From assembly GCA_021298595.1 (NCBI GenBank), contig JAJTHL010000011.1, positions 1 to 38,668 of the forward strand: a stretch of 38,668 nt of DNA, read 5' to 3'. Origin of the DNA: Alphaproteobacteria bacterium (lineage in GTDB: Bacteria; Pseudomonadota; Alphaproteobacteria; Caedimonadales; UBA1908). The position numbers and the translations under genes were made by a program. A model generated the notes under the pieces. It worked only from the letters and a program-made list of their open reading frames with translations. It had not been told where the DNA came from and searched no databases. This document shows positions 20,096 through 26,453 of the stretch, one piece after another; positions within the stretch are counted from its first letter, which is position 1; every line of letters begins with the position of its first letter.

Positions 20096-20442
20096 TCATA
20101 GATAAAGCCCACGGTCAGGATGCCCAAAAACACCATCACGGACCAAAAACCAAAGACCCCGACCTCGGACAGCGATACCGACCAAGGAAAAAGAAAAGCG
20201 ACTTCAAGATCGAAAATAATAAAGAGAATCGCCACCAAGTAAAAACGCACGTCAAAGCGGCGGCGCGGCGCTTCAAAGGGCTCGAACCCGCATTCGTAAG
20301 GAGAAAGTTTTTCAGGATCAGGCTTTTTAGGGCCCCTGAACCAGCCTAAAAAGATAAGAAGGGCCGAAAACGCAATGGCCACGAAAATAAAAATAAAGAT
20401 AGGCAGGTATTCCTGCAGAAGACCTTCATCCAATCCGTGCAC
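20065..20442 (-). CDS. nuoA: NADH-quinone oxidoreductase subunit A
   Basis: The 125-residue, three-helix membrane subunit is the first gene of the complex I operon. [12 protein letters not shown] carries the conserved Cys-containing loop near the quinone site, followed by [25 protein letters not shown], which is diagnostic. The start is a GTG at 20442 with AAGGGA upstream at 5 nt spacing; no ATG fits. It overlaps nuoB by 31 nt. A 140-nt gap upstream holds the likely operon promoter. Confidence 0.96.
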   Translation of the reverse strand: MHGLDEGLLQEYLPIFIFIFVAIAFSALLIFLGWFRGPKKPDPEKLSPYECGFEPFEAPRRRFDVRFYLVAILFIIFDLEVAFLFPWSVSLSEVGVFGFWSVMVFLGILTVGFIYEWKKGALDWE

Positions 20443-20467
20443 GTGTGTCCCTTAATGGTTTACCTAA

Positions 20468-20508
20468 AATACGCTGACGTATTCTACTCTCATTTGAAAG
20501 AAAACAAC
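20468..20508 (-). promoter_or_regulatory. Candidate nuo operon promoter with overlapping palindrome
   Basis: On the minus strand a good -10 box, TAGAAT, lies at 20486-20481. A poor -35 (GTTGTT or TTGTTT, 20508-20502) sits 15-16 nt upstream. The palindrome AATACG-CTGA-CGTATT at 20468-20483 overlaps the -10 and the expected transcription start, as a repressor site might. The assignment is by eye. The -35 is weak, so an activator or read-through from rnd is possible. Confidence 0.4.
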
Positions 20509-20583
20509 AGACCTCTTGCGTAAAAACCCCTCAAGAACAATGTGCTAGCTTGAAATAATTTTACTTTTTGACACAAACTATAC

Positions 20584-21201
20584 CTAATGCGCAAGGACTT
20601 TAAGTTCTTCATATCCCAAAAGATCGATGTCCGCGCAGTAGGGGATAAAGTCCCAGCAGGCCTTTGCAAGTTCTGTTCGCCCTTCCCGTGCAAGCAGCGC
20701 GTCAAGTTTTTCTTTAAGCGCGTGCAGGTGCAAAACGTCGGTGGCGGCGTAAAGCTTTTGCTCGGGCGTGTAGACTTCTGCCCCCCAGTCAGAGCTTTGC
20801 TGGGTCTTAGAGATATCCACACCCAAAAGGTCGCGGCAGAGATCCTTTAGGCCATGCCGGTCGATGAAAGTGCGTACAAGTTTAGAGGCAATCTTTGTGC
20901 AATAAATGGGGGCACAGCGCAGATTAAAGGTGTGCTGAAGAATCGCCACATCAAATCTTGCAAAATGAAAGAGTTTTAAAATGTTGGCATCTTTCAAAAG
21001 GGCCTCTAAGCGCGGCGCTCTTTTCTGTCCAGGTTTAATCTTGACTAAATGACATATGCCGTCCCCTTGGGAGAGCTGCACAAGACAAAGTCGGTCGCGG
21101 TGGGGATTAAGCCCCATGGCTTCGGTATCAATGGCCACGATGGGGCCCAGCACCAAATCTTTTGGCAAATCTTCGTCGTGTAAGTGAATCTCAGGCGACA
21201 T
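20584..21201 (-). CDS. rnd: Ribonuclease D, short form (3'-5' exonuclease domain only)
   Basis: This 205-residue DEDD exonuclease trims the 3' ends of structured RNAs such as tRNA precursors. It has AIDTEAMGL (Exo I Asp and Glu), LFHFARFDVAIL (Exo II) and YAATDVLHLHAL (Exo III Tyr and Asp). The HRDC domains of E. coli RNase D are missing, as is usual for the short alphaproteobacterial form. I start it at the ATG at 21201, with GGAGG at 6 nt spacing. The open frame continues further upstream, but those residues come from reading through the tRNA-Leu gene and are not protein. It is probably cotranscribed with that tRNA. Confidence 0.92.
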   Translation of the reverse strand: MSPEIHLHDEDLPKDLVLGPIVAIDTEAMGLNPHRDRLCLVQLSQGDGICHLVKIKPGQKRAPRLEALLKDANILKLFHFARFDVAILQHTFNLRCAPIYCTKIASKLVRTFIDRHGLKDLCRDLLGVDISKTQQSSDWGAEVYTPEQKLYAATDVLHLHALKEKLDALLAREGRTELAKACWDFIPYCADIDLLGYEELKVLAH

Positions 21202-21228
21202 AGTCGACCTCCCTAATTTTTGGCGTGT

Positions 21229-21315
21229 TGGTGCCCAAGAGAAGACTCGAACTTCCACGAGCCGAAGCTCACTAGGACCTGAACCTAGCGCGTCTACCAA
21301 TTCCGCCACCTGGGC
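21229..21315 (-). tRNA. tRNA-Leu (anticodon CAG)
   Basis: The reverse strand folds as an 87-nt class II tRNA. The acceptor GCCCAGG pairs with CTTGGGC, followed by discriminator A and an encoded CCA. The D-arm contains GGCGGAATTGGTAGACGC, and the anticodon stem CTAGG/CCTAG holds loop TTCAGGT (anticodon CAG, reading CUG). A long variable arm (GTGAGCTTCGGCTCGT) and a T-loop TTCGAGT follow. The rnd gene starts 27 nt downstream. Confidence 0.97.
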
Positions 21316-21326
21316 AACACCTATCT

Positions 21327-21355
21327 TGTCTAGAGAATACCTTCTTTGAAGTCAA
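21327..21355 (-). promoter_or_regulatory. Promoter of tRNA-Leu (and probably rnd)
   Basis: Read on the minus strand, TTGACT (21355-21350) and TAGACA (21332-21327) are separated by exactly 17 nt. The -10 ends 11 nt before the first base of the tRNA. This fits a sigma-70-type promoter. No other promoter is seen before rnd, so rnd is probably expressed from here. Confidence 0.6.
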
Positions 21356-21462
21356 GGCCATTTAACGCTAAAAGACCCTAGTGTGATTAAGATTTTTTTT
21401 ACACAAAAATTACTTTTTTATAGAAAAATGTCACCATGTAATCCCTCTCAAAGGAAACACTC

Positions 21463-21759
21463 ATGTTAAAATTAAAGTTCTTTCGCGTTAGCGAAGAAAA
21501 ACATCTTCAAAAGGCTCATGCTTTGGTCAATGATGAAAAACCGCATTGTCCCAAATGCCCCCAAAGCCCCATGGACGTTGGCTATGTGCCTGATGTCGGA
21601 CAAGCACCCATGCCACAAAGATGGTTCAAAGGGCGCGCCAAGGCAGGACTTTTTGGCCTTTCTCTCATTAACAAAGAGTATCTGTGTGTCATCACGTGTC
21701 GGTGCCCCCGGTGTGGGTTTCTTGAGCAGTACGCGCCGTACATGTTTGATGGAAAGTAA
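21463..21759 (+). CDS. Small zinc-ribbon protein of unknown function
   Basis: The 98-residue protein has two Cys pairs placed as in a zinc ribbon: CPKC (Cys29 and 32) and CPRC (Cys81 and 84), with further Cys at 75 and 79. Between them is a hydrophobic beta-rich stretch. This layout resembles small single-ribbon proteins of the DUF6487 type, an uncertain match made from memory. AAGGAA lies 7 nt before the ATG. The gene stands alone: it is divergent from tRNA-Leu and rnd and convergent with icd, and it ends before a strong terminator. I cannot assign a function. Confidence 0.75.
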   Translation: MLKLKFFRVSEEKHLQKAHALVNDEKPHCPKCPQSPMDVGYVPDVGQAPMPQRWFKGRAKAGLFGLSLINKEYLCVITCRCPRCGFLEQYAPYMFDGK

Positions 21760-21793
21760 GCGATCTTTTTCTTCGTTCAGCTTTTCACGCACA

Positions 21794-21822
21794 AAAAAGG
21801 CGCCAACTTGTGGCGCCTTTTT
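21794..21822. terminator. Bidirectional intrinsic terminator (zinc-ribbon gene / icd)
   Basis: AAAAAGGCGCCA (21794-21805) and TGGCGCCTTTTT (21811-21822) form a perfect 12-bp stem around ACTTG. The A and T runs make it work on both strands. It sits between the zinc-ribbon gene and the convergent end of icd. Confidence 0.92.
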
Positions 21823-21839
21823 AGACATAAGGATAAAGC

Positions 21840-23309
21840 TTAGGCGTTTACAGCCGCCTTTTGGGGTGCTGCTGTTTGGTTTTCTCCTTGGGCCTTGGAA
21901 AAGGCTTCTTTACCATCAAAGATTTGAAGGAGCTCAAGGTTCACCCAGCGGTGTTCTTTTTCAAGGGTTGCCAAAAGCGTGCGCACCTCTTCATGGGACA
22001 CGTTTCCTGAACGTCCCACAAAGCGGCAAGACCACAAATCCACAACGTCAGGAGACGTACCGGCAGACGGATAAATCTGCACGCCGCGGTTGGAAATCAT
22101 CTTAAGCTCAAAGGGGGACTTTTCCACAAGGCGCGTAAGGGACCGGCCAAGGTCTTCCCCAAAAAGCGGTGAGTCAAGGAACACATCCACACCCACGACG
22201 TTCATTTCTTTGCAAGGCACAAGGTCAGGCCTTTTGTCAACTTTTGGCATCTTAATGGAGCGGTAATCACGCTCTTTCCAGGCGCGGGAGGTTTTACCGA
22301 AGTTTTTCAAGATGGCTTCTGTAAAGCCTGTGGTAGACGCCGCCGCGCGGTCACCCGCAATATCTTGGGGCATCACGCCAGACTCAAGGGTCGCCAACAC
22401 CGCTTGTTCGATGGTGCGCGCCGCCTCAAATTCGCCCAGATGACGCAGCATCATCACACCCGAAAACAAAACGGCAGCAGGGTTAATGGTGTTTTGACCT
22501 GCATACTTGGGGGCAGAGCCGTGTACTGCCTCGAAAATCGCAATGCCGTCGCCGATGTTGGCCCCAGGTGCCAGCCCAAGCCCCCCAATTAGGCCGGATC
22601 CAAGATCACTGAGGATATCCCCGTTCATGTTGGTCGTGACAATGGCCTCGAACTTCTCAGGAAAACGCACAAGCTGGTGGGCACAGTTGTCAACAATAAT
22701 GTGATGGGCCTCGATGTCTGGGTATTCAGGGGCGATTTCTTCGAAGGTTTTCTTGAGCATTCCTTCGGAAAATTTCATGATGTTCGCTTTGGTGGCGCAG
22801 TGAAGGGATTTACGCCCTTCGGAACGCACAAACTCAAAGGCAAGGCGCACGATTTTCTCGCATCCTTTGCGCGAAATGAGTTTCAAACACTTGGCCACAC
22901 CCGGCGTTGAAAGATATTCGATCCCGGCATAGAGATCCTCGACGTTTTCACGGATGATCACAAAGTCGATGCCTTTACCCCGGTAAGGCGTATCCACATT
23001 GGGAAACTCTTTAATGGGCCGAATATTGGCATAGGTCTCAAAAAGTTTACGCAGGGTCACGTTCGCGCTTTTTTCACCAAACCCCACGGGCGTCTCGAGG
23101 GGGCCCTTTAAGACAAGACGCGTGCGCTTAATGGACTCAATGGTTTCTTGGGGAACGCCCGAGGTGATCCCTTTTTTAAAGACCTCTTTTCCTGCCTCAC
23201 ACACCTCCCAATCGATCTTAACGCCCGTCGCGTCAATGAGGGTCCGCGTCGCGCCAACGACTTCAGGCCCAATACCGTCACCTGAAATCAATGTGATGTG
23301 GTGGCTCAT
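21840..23309 (-). CDS. icd: Isocitrate dehydrogenase, large (Rickettsia/Thermus-type) form
   Basis: The enzyme oxidises isocitrate to 2-oxoglutarate in the TCA cycle. The 489-residue protein shows ISGDGIGPEV, the substrate loop ENVEDLYAGIEY, NMNGDILSDLGSGLIGGLG and the coenzyme loop HGSAPKYAGQNTINP. Lys268-Tyr269 of that loop match the NADP-type pair of E. coli IDH (Lys344-Tyr345), so NADP is the more likely coenzyme. An additional C-terminal domain of about 150 residues (after about 335) is typical of the Thermus/Rickettsia-type enzyme and absent in E. coli. GGGAG precedes the ATG by 7 nt. It follows coq7 by 60 nt and ends at a terminator. Confidence 0.93.
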   Translation of the reverse strand: MSHHITLISGDGIGPEVVGATRTLIDATGVKIDWEVCEAGKEVFKKGITSGVPQETIESIKRTRLVLKGPLETPVGFGEKSANVTLRKLFETYANIRPIKEFPNVDTPYRGKGIDFVIIRENVEDLYAGIEYLSTPGVAKCLKLISRKGCEKIVRLAFEFVRSEGRKSLHCATKANIMKFSEGMLKKTFEEIAPEYPDIEAHHIIVDNCAHQLVRFPEKFEAIVTTNMNGDILSDLGSGLIGGLGLAPGANIGDGIAIFEAVHGSAPKYAGQNTINPAAVLFSGVMMLRHLGEFEAARTIEQAVLATLESGVMPQDIAGDRAAASTTGFTEAILKNFGKTSRAWKERDYRSIKMPKVDKRPDLVPCKEMNVVGVDVFLDSPLFGEDLGRSLTRLVEKSPFELKMISNRGVQIYPSAGTSPDVVDLWSCRFVGRSGNVSHEEVRTLLATLEKEHRWVNLELLQIFDGKEAFSKAQGENQTAAPQKAAVNA

Positions 23310-23369
23310 TATTATTCTCCCTTTTTATATTATCTTAAAGAATATCTCTTTTATGGCAGTATAACCATC

Positions 23370-23918
23370 TTAGAGTCTAGAAGAAAGCCAAATAGCAGCC
23401 CGTGAAGCATTTTTAATCGCTCCATAAACAAGACGATAGCCGGGTGTTTGCTCGGCTCCGTGGGTGAGACCAATCTCTTTATGTTCTTGTTCTTCTATTC
23501 TGAACTGCGTGATTTTTTCTTTTAACTCAGACTCTTGTGGGACTCCTTCAAGCATTTCTTCTTGGGCGCGGTAATGGTCGTCAATGGCGTCTTCCACCGC
23601 AACGGTGCAGGCCATGGCGGCCTTTTCTCCAAGGCGGGCCGTCAGCGCCCCCAAGGCAAAACCAAGACCATGCCATAGGGGAGACAGAAGTGTGGGGCGC
23701 ACACGCCTTTTTTTCATTTCGTCGTCAAAATAAGTAAAATGAACCTTTTCTTGAGCGAGCATTTCTTGCAAAATCGCTTCGCAAGAGGTGCCTTTCAGGA
23801 CGGCCAACTGACCCGCGTAAATGCGCAGCGCCCCGTACTCTCCCGCGTGGTTCACGCGAATGAGGCGCTCGAGTTTTTCTTCGATACTAAGGTCGCCCGG
23901 TAAGGGAAGTATGTCCAT
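23370..23918 (-). CDS. coq7: 3-demethoxyubiquinol 3-hydroxylase (COQ7 family)
   Basis: This 182-residue di-iron monooxygenase performs the penultimate hydroxylation in ubiquinone synthesis. The ferritin-like ligand motifs are present: HAGEYGA (Glu27), QEKVH (Glu57 and His60), VEDAIDDHY (Glu109) and EEQEH (an ExxH near 143-146). It overlaps the end of dsbB by 32 nt and lies 60 nt before icd. The dsbB-coq7 neighbourhood is familiar in alphaproteobacteria. Ubiquinone made here is the electron acceptor of the complex I encoded in the same window. Confidence 0.95.
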   Translation of the reverse strand: MDILPLPGDLSIEEKLERLIRVNHAGEYGALRIYAGQLAVLKGTSCEAILQEMLAQEKVHFTYFDDEMKKRRVRPTLLSPLWHGLGFALGALTARLGEKAAMACTVAVEDAIDDHYRAQEEMLEGVPQESELKEKITQFRIEEQEHKEIGLTHGAEQTPGYRLVYGAIKNASRAAIWLSSRL

Positions 23919-24408
23919 TAAAGCTCCTTGAACGAGTCAGATAAAGGCCAAATCCAGTATACCCCCCAAGGCCCAAATAAAAAAAGAGACTATAGACGGC
24001 CATGGTCAGCCCCAAAAAGGTTCCTTGGGGTTGATCGCAGGGCACCGCCACTTGTTGGGACTGGGCCAGAAAATCCTCAATGGTTTTGGGTTTTGACTTA
24101 AGACGGCAGACTTTTGGGGCTTCAACAATTTTTTGCTCCACAAGCACTTGGTAGCATGCAATGCTACTATTGAATACCATAAGACCCAAAATGGCCCAAA
24201 GACCCATTCTTTTCAAAAGCGCTGTGTCTGGCAGCACGAGAAACAGCAGGCACACAGCCCCCCCCAACATCAAGACGTAGCGCTGATAAAGGCACAAGGC
24301 ACAGGGGCGCAAGGCAAAAAAATGCTCCGCGCCGTACGCAAAAATAAGGGCGGCCCCTATGGCAAGCAGGAGCAAATAAAAAGGTGTTCTGTCCTTGAAG
24401 AGAAACAT
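23887..24408 (-). CDS. dsbB: Disulfide bond formation protein B
   Basis: The 173-residue inner-membrane protein reoxidises DsbA and passes electrons to quinone. It has four hydrophobic helices, the first periplasmic Cys pair in CALC (Cys36 and 39), and the second pair at Cys101 and Cys124 in the second periplasmic loop. The PCALCLYQRY motif is diagnostic. It lies 50 nt after yqaA and overlaps coq7 by 32 nt. The secreted proteins encoded at 31420-33559, with four Cys each, are plausible clients of a disulfide system; that is inference. Confidence 0.92.
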   Translation of the reverse strand: MFLFKDRTPFYLLLLAIGAALIFAYGAEHFFALRPCALCLYQRYVLMLGGAVCLLFLVLPDTALLKRMGLWAILGLMVFNSSIACYQVLVEQKIVEAPKVCRLKSKPKTIEDFLAQSQQVAVPCDQPQGTFLGLTMAVYSLFFYLGLGGYTGFGLYLTRSRSFNGHTSLTGRP

Positions 24409-24425
24409 TTTTCAGCCTTTTCGTC

Positions 24426-24445
24426 GCGTCATAGTCCTTTGACGC
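24426..24445. repeat. Short inverted repeat in the yqaA-dsbB gap
   Basis: GCGTCA at 24426-24431 and TGACGC at 24440-24445 flank an 8-nt loop. No T-run follows on the minus strand, so it is a poor terminator for yqaA. It may be an mRNA processing or attenuation hairpin before dsbB, or chance. Confidence 0.35.
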
Positions 24446-24458
24446 TATCACGCTTTTT

Positions 24459-25070
24459 TTAAAAGAGGGAGGAGAAAAATGTCCCTATCTGCGTCATATA
24501 CTTGAAAATGACAAATCCTAAAGCCAAGGCAACAAGGCCTGTTATGGTTATGATCCCGAGGTTTTTATCAAGCTGGGCTCTGATATCATCTCCGAAATGA
24601 TACATAAGGGCCCCGAGGGAGAAAAATCTAAAGCCTCTGGCCAAAATTGAGGCCGTGATAAAGGTGCTCATGTCAAGTCTTGCAACACCACTGGCGATGG
24701 TCACAAGCTTGTAAGGAATGGGGGTAAGGCCCTTAAGGGCGATGAGCCAAAACCCCCATCTTTTGAAATCATTTTGAAATTTCACGAAGGCATCTTCCAT
24801 GCCGTAAGTTTCTATGATCCACCCGCCAACACCTTCGAATAAAGCGTACCCGATATAATAACCTAAAACCCCTCCCACAACAGAAGAAACCGTGCATAAG
24901 ATCGCAAGACGCCACACGGATTTACGGTCAGCCACCAGCATAGCAATATACAGGGGATCAGGAGGTAAGGGAAAAAACGAGCTTTCAGCAAAGGACACCG
25001 CCGCCAAAACCCAAGGAGCGCTGGGCCTGCCGGCAAATTGCATGATCCAGTTATATAATCGTCGTAGCAT
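24459..25070 (-). CDS. yqaA: DedA-superfamily membrane protein, YqaA-like
   Basis: The 203-residue polytopic protein belongs to the VTT/SNARE-associated (DedA) superfamily. FAESSFFPLPPDPLYIAMLVADR near the N terminus and WGFWLIALKGLTPIPYKLVTIASG are typical of the YqaA branch. About five hydrophobic segments are visible. Family members are linked to lipid (undecaprenyl-phosphate or phospholipid) translocation and membrane homeostasis; the exact role here is unknown. AAGG precedes the ATG by 5 nt. It is the first gene of the yqaA-dsbB-coq7-icd run. Confidence 0.87.
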   Translation of the reverse strand: MLRRLYNWIMQFAGRPSAPWVLAAVSFAESSFFPLPPDPLYIAMLVADRKSVWRLAILCTVSSVVGGVLGYYIGYALFEGVGGWIIETYGMEDAFVKFQNDFKRWGFWLIALKGLTPIPYKLVTIASGVARLDMSTFITASILARGFRFFSLGALMYHFGDDIRAQLDKNLGIITITGLVALALGFVIFKYMTQIGTFFSSLF

Positions 25071-25115
25071 GGAGGCCTTTACACAAAAACATCTCCCCTT
25101 GACATGCCTGTGTTT

Positions 25116-25150
25116 GTCTCAAAACTCAAGGTTTTTTTGAGAAAAGAGAC
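25116..25150. repeat. Symmetric interrupted palindrome upstream of yqaA
   Basis: GTCTC (25116-25120), AAAA, CTCAA (25125-25129), a 7-nt centre, TTGAG (25137-25141), AAAA and GAGAC (25146-25150) form a nested inverted repeat with a symmetric A4/A4 internal loop. It lies in the 192-nt divergent gap between yqaA and the leader ORF. The rest of that gap holds the promoter at 25194-25222. The palindrome may be an operator or a 5'UTR hairpin of yqaA mRNA. Confidence 0.5.
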
Positions 25151-25193
25151 CTCTTCGCCTTTCAGCAACACGAATCTATCCTTTCAAATCTCC

Positions 25194-25222
25194 TTGACTT
25201 TCACAAGGTACCCCAACATATT
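25194..25222 (+). promoter_or_regulatory. Promoter of the Trp-rich leader / binding-protein unit
   Basis: TTGACT at 25194-25199 and CATATT at 25217-25222 are separated by 17 nt, matching 5/6 and 4/6 of the sigma-70 consensus. The transcript would start near 25229, about 34 nt before the GTG of the leader ORF. Confidence 0.55.
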
Positions 25223-25262
25223 AAGGAAGTGTTTCAAGTGACAAAAGGAAAGGAGAGCCACG

Positions 25263-25421
25263 GTGCACACAAATTCACATACGCCCTTGGTGACCTCTTA
25301 TTCCTTTGCAGCTCCTTATGAACAAATCGGTCGATGGTGGCGATGGCGTCTTTCTTTCCAGATCCCCTTTTTGTACCGTTTTTTTAATAAGGAGTTATGC
25401 CGTGTTTTTTCGAACCTTTAA
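25263..25421 (+). CDS. Trp-rich 52-residue leader ORF (candidate attenuator peptide)
   Basis: A GTG at 25263 follows a near-ideal AAAGGAGAG (25249-25257), and the promoter above lies at the right distance. The frame runs 52 codons to TAA at 25419-25421, ending 20 nt inside the downstream gene's start. Residues 24-29 read RWWRWR, giving three Trp codons in four positions (25335-25346). The rest is rich in aromatic and basic residues and matches no family I know. Its position before a gene of the family that includes the TrpX tryptophan-binding protein suggests a regulatory leader. It could instead be a small expressed protein. Confidence 0.55.
   Translation: MHTNSHTPLVTSYSFAAPYEQIGRWWRWRLSFQIPFLYRFFNKELCRVFSNL
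25328..25385 (+). promoter_or_regulatory. Imperfect hairpin with T-run overlapping the Trp codons (candidate attenuator)
   Basis: CGGT (25328-25331) can pair with ACCG (25375-25378), directly followed by seven T (25379-25385). Inside, GATGG (25342-25346) can pair with CCA..TC (25358-25364) with a bulge, around a pyrimidine loop. The helix is weak and long. The Trp codons lie in its 5' arm, so a ribosome stalled there would disrupt it. The fold is by eye and tentative. Confidence 0.3.
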
Positions 25422-26388
25422 AAAGTTTCTCACCCCCCTATCTATTGGGACTCTGTGTGCTTTAACGCCCGCCAACGCGACCCCCCAGCCCCTTGTGGCG
25501 TTGACCCAAATCGTCCAGCACCCCTCCCTTGATGCCATTCGCCAAGGTATTGTGGACGAACTGGCGGCCGCTGGTTACACGGACAAAGAAAGTGTGTCCC
25601 TGGTCTATGATAACGCCCAAGGAAATCCCGCCCTTGCCACGCAAATTGCCCAAAAGTTCGTCGCCCTTGCCCCCACGGTGATCGTCGCAATCTCAACGCC
25701 TTCTGCCCAGACGGCCCTCACAGCCTCTAGGGACGCCGGGATTCCCATTGTCTTCGGCGCCGTCACAGATCCTGTGTCCGCAAAGCTTGTCCAGTCCCTT
25801 GAAACCACAGGGGGCAATATCACTGGCACCACGGATCTGCCGCCTTGCGCGCGCCAGCTTGCCCTGATTAAAGACGTCGTGCCAGATGTCAAGGCGGTCG
25901 GCACGGTTTACAATCCAGGCGAGGCCAACAACGTGTTTCAGCTAGGCCTTCTTAAAAAAGAGGCCGCCAAACTTGGCCTTGAGATCGTCGAGAAAACCAT
26001 TTCCCGCTCGTCCGATGTAACAAGTGCGACCAAAGCACTCATGGGCAAAGTGCAAGCCATTCTTTTGATGAACGATAATACGGTCATATCAGCTCTTGAG
26101 TCTGTACTTGTTACCAGTAACACCTACGATGTACCTGTTTTTACAAGTGACCCTGATTCGGTGAAGCGGGGTGCCCTTGCTGCCCTTGCCAATGATCAAT
26201 ATGATGTGGGGCGTGCCACCGGAAAACTTGTGGTTCGCCTTCTTCGGGGAGAAAAAGCCTCAACCATTCCCGTGAAAGAAGTGCAGGCCGAGCGGCTATA
26301 TGTTAATATCAAGGCAGCTAAGCGTCTGCGGCTCACCTTGCCCGATGGTATTGACGTTTTTGCTACTCCCCCCACTAAAACCCCATAA
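25402..26388 (+). CDS. ABC transporter substrate-binding protein (PF04392/TrpX-like)
   Basis: I start the gene at the GTG at 25402, which has AAGGAG 7 nt upstream and yields a clean signal peptide (VFFRTFKKF, a hydrophobic core, then ANA, cleaved before TPQP). The open frame extends to 25306, but those residues spoil the signal peptide. The mature part has two periplasmic-binding lobes: VALTQIVQHPSLDAIRQG, ATQIAQKFVALAPTVIVAISTPSAQ, GIPIVFGAVTDPVSAKLV and GTVYNPGEANN are typical of PF04392. The family includes TrpX of tryptophan importers. No permease or ATPase gene lies beside it, so the partners must be elsewhere or the gene is an orphan. The ligand is not determined. Confidence 0.87.
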   Translation: MFFRTFKKFLTPLSIGTLCALTPANATPQPLVALTQIVQHPSLDAIRQGIVDELAAAGYTDKESVSLVYDNAQGNPALATQIAQKFVALAPTVIVAISTPSAQTALTASRDAGIPIVFGAVTDPVSAKLVQSLETTGGNITGTTDLPPCARQLALIKDVVPDVKAVGTVYNPGEANNVFQLGLLKKEAAKLGLEIVEKTISRSSDVTSATKALMGKVQAILLMNDNTVISALESVLVTSNTYDVPVFTSDPDSVKRGALAALANDQYDVGRATGKLVVRLLRGEKASTIPVKEVQAERLYVNIKAAKRLRLTLPDGIDVFATPPTKTP

Positions 26389-26401
26389 AAGAGCCTTGTC
26401 A

Positions 26402-26453
26402 GGCCCCACCTAAACCTCTTATAACCTTAAGCAGGTTTAGGTCGCTTGGGGCC
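26402..26453 (+). repeat. Strong inverted repeat before dedA
   Basis: CCTAAACCT (26409-26417) and AGGTTTAGG (26433-26441) form a perfect 9-bp stem with a 15-nt loop. Outer arms GGCCCC (26402-26407) and GGGGCC (26448-26453) can extend it across an asymmetric internal loop. No T-run follows. The outer arm covers the GGGG that would serve as ribosome site for a TTG start at 26458. It may end the upstream transcript or limit dedA translation. Confidence 0.55.

Noticed and set aside
21202-21309. N-terminal extension of the RNase D frame (begins MAELVDALGSGPS)
   Set aside because: This peptide is the conceptual translation of the tRNA-Leu gene on the same strand; the real rnd start is the ATG at 21201 with a strong ribosome site.
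25099-25104. A consensus -35 TTGACA on the + strand
   Set aside because: At 16-18 nt downstream there is only an A-rich sequence without a -10-like hexamer, and the palindrome at 25116-25150 occupies the spacer. The pair at 25194-25222 is better placed.
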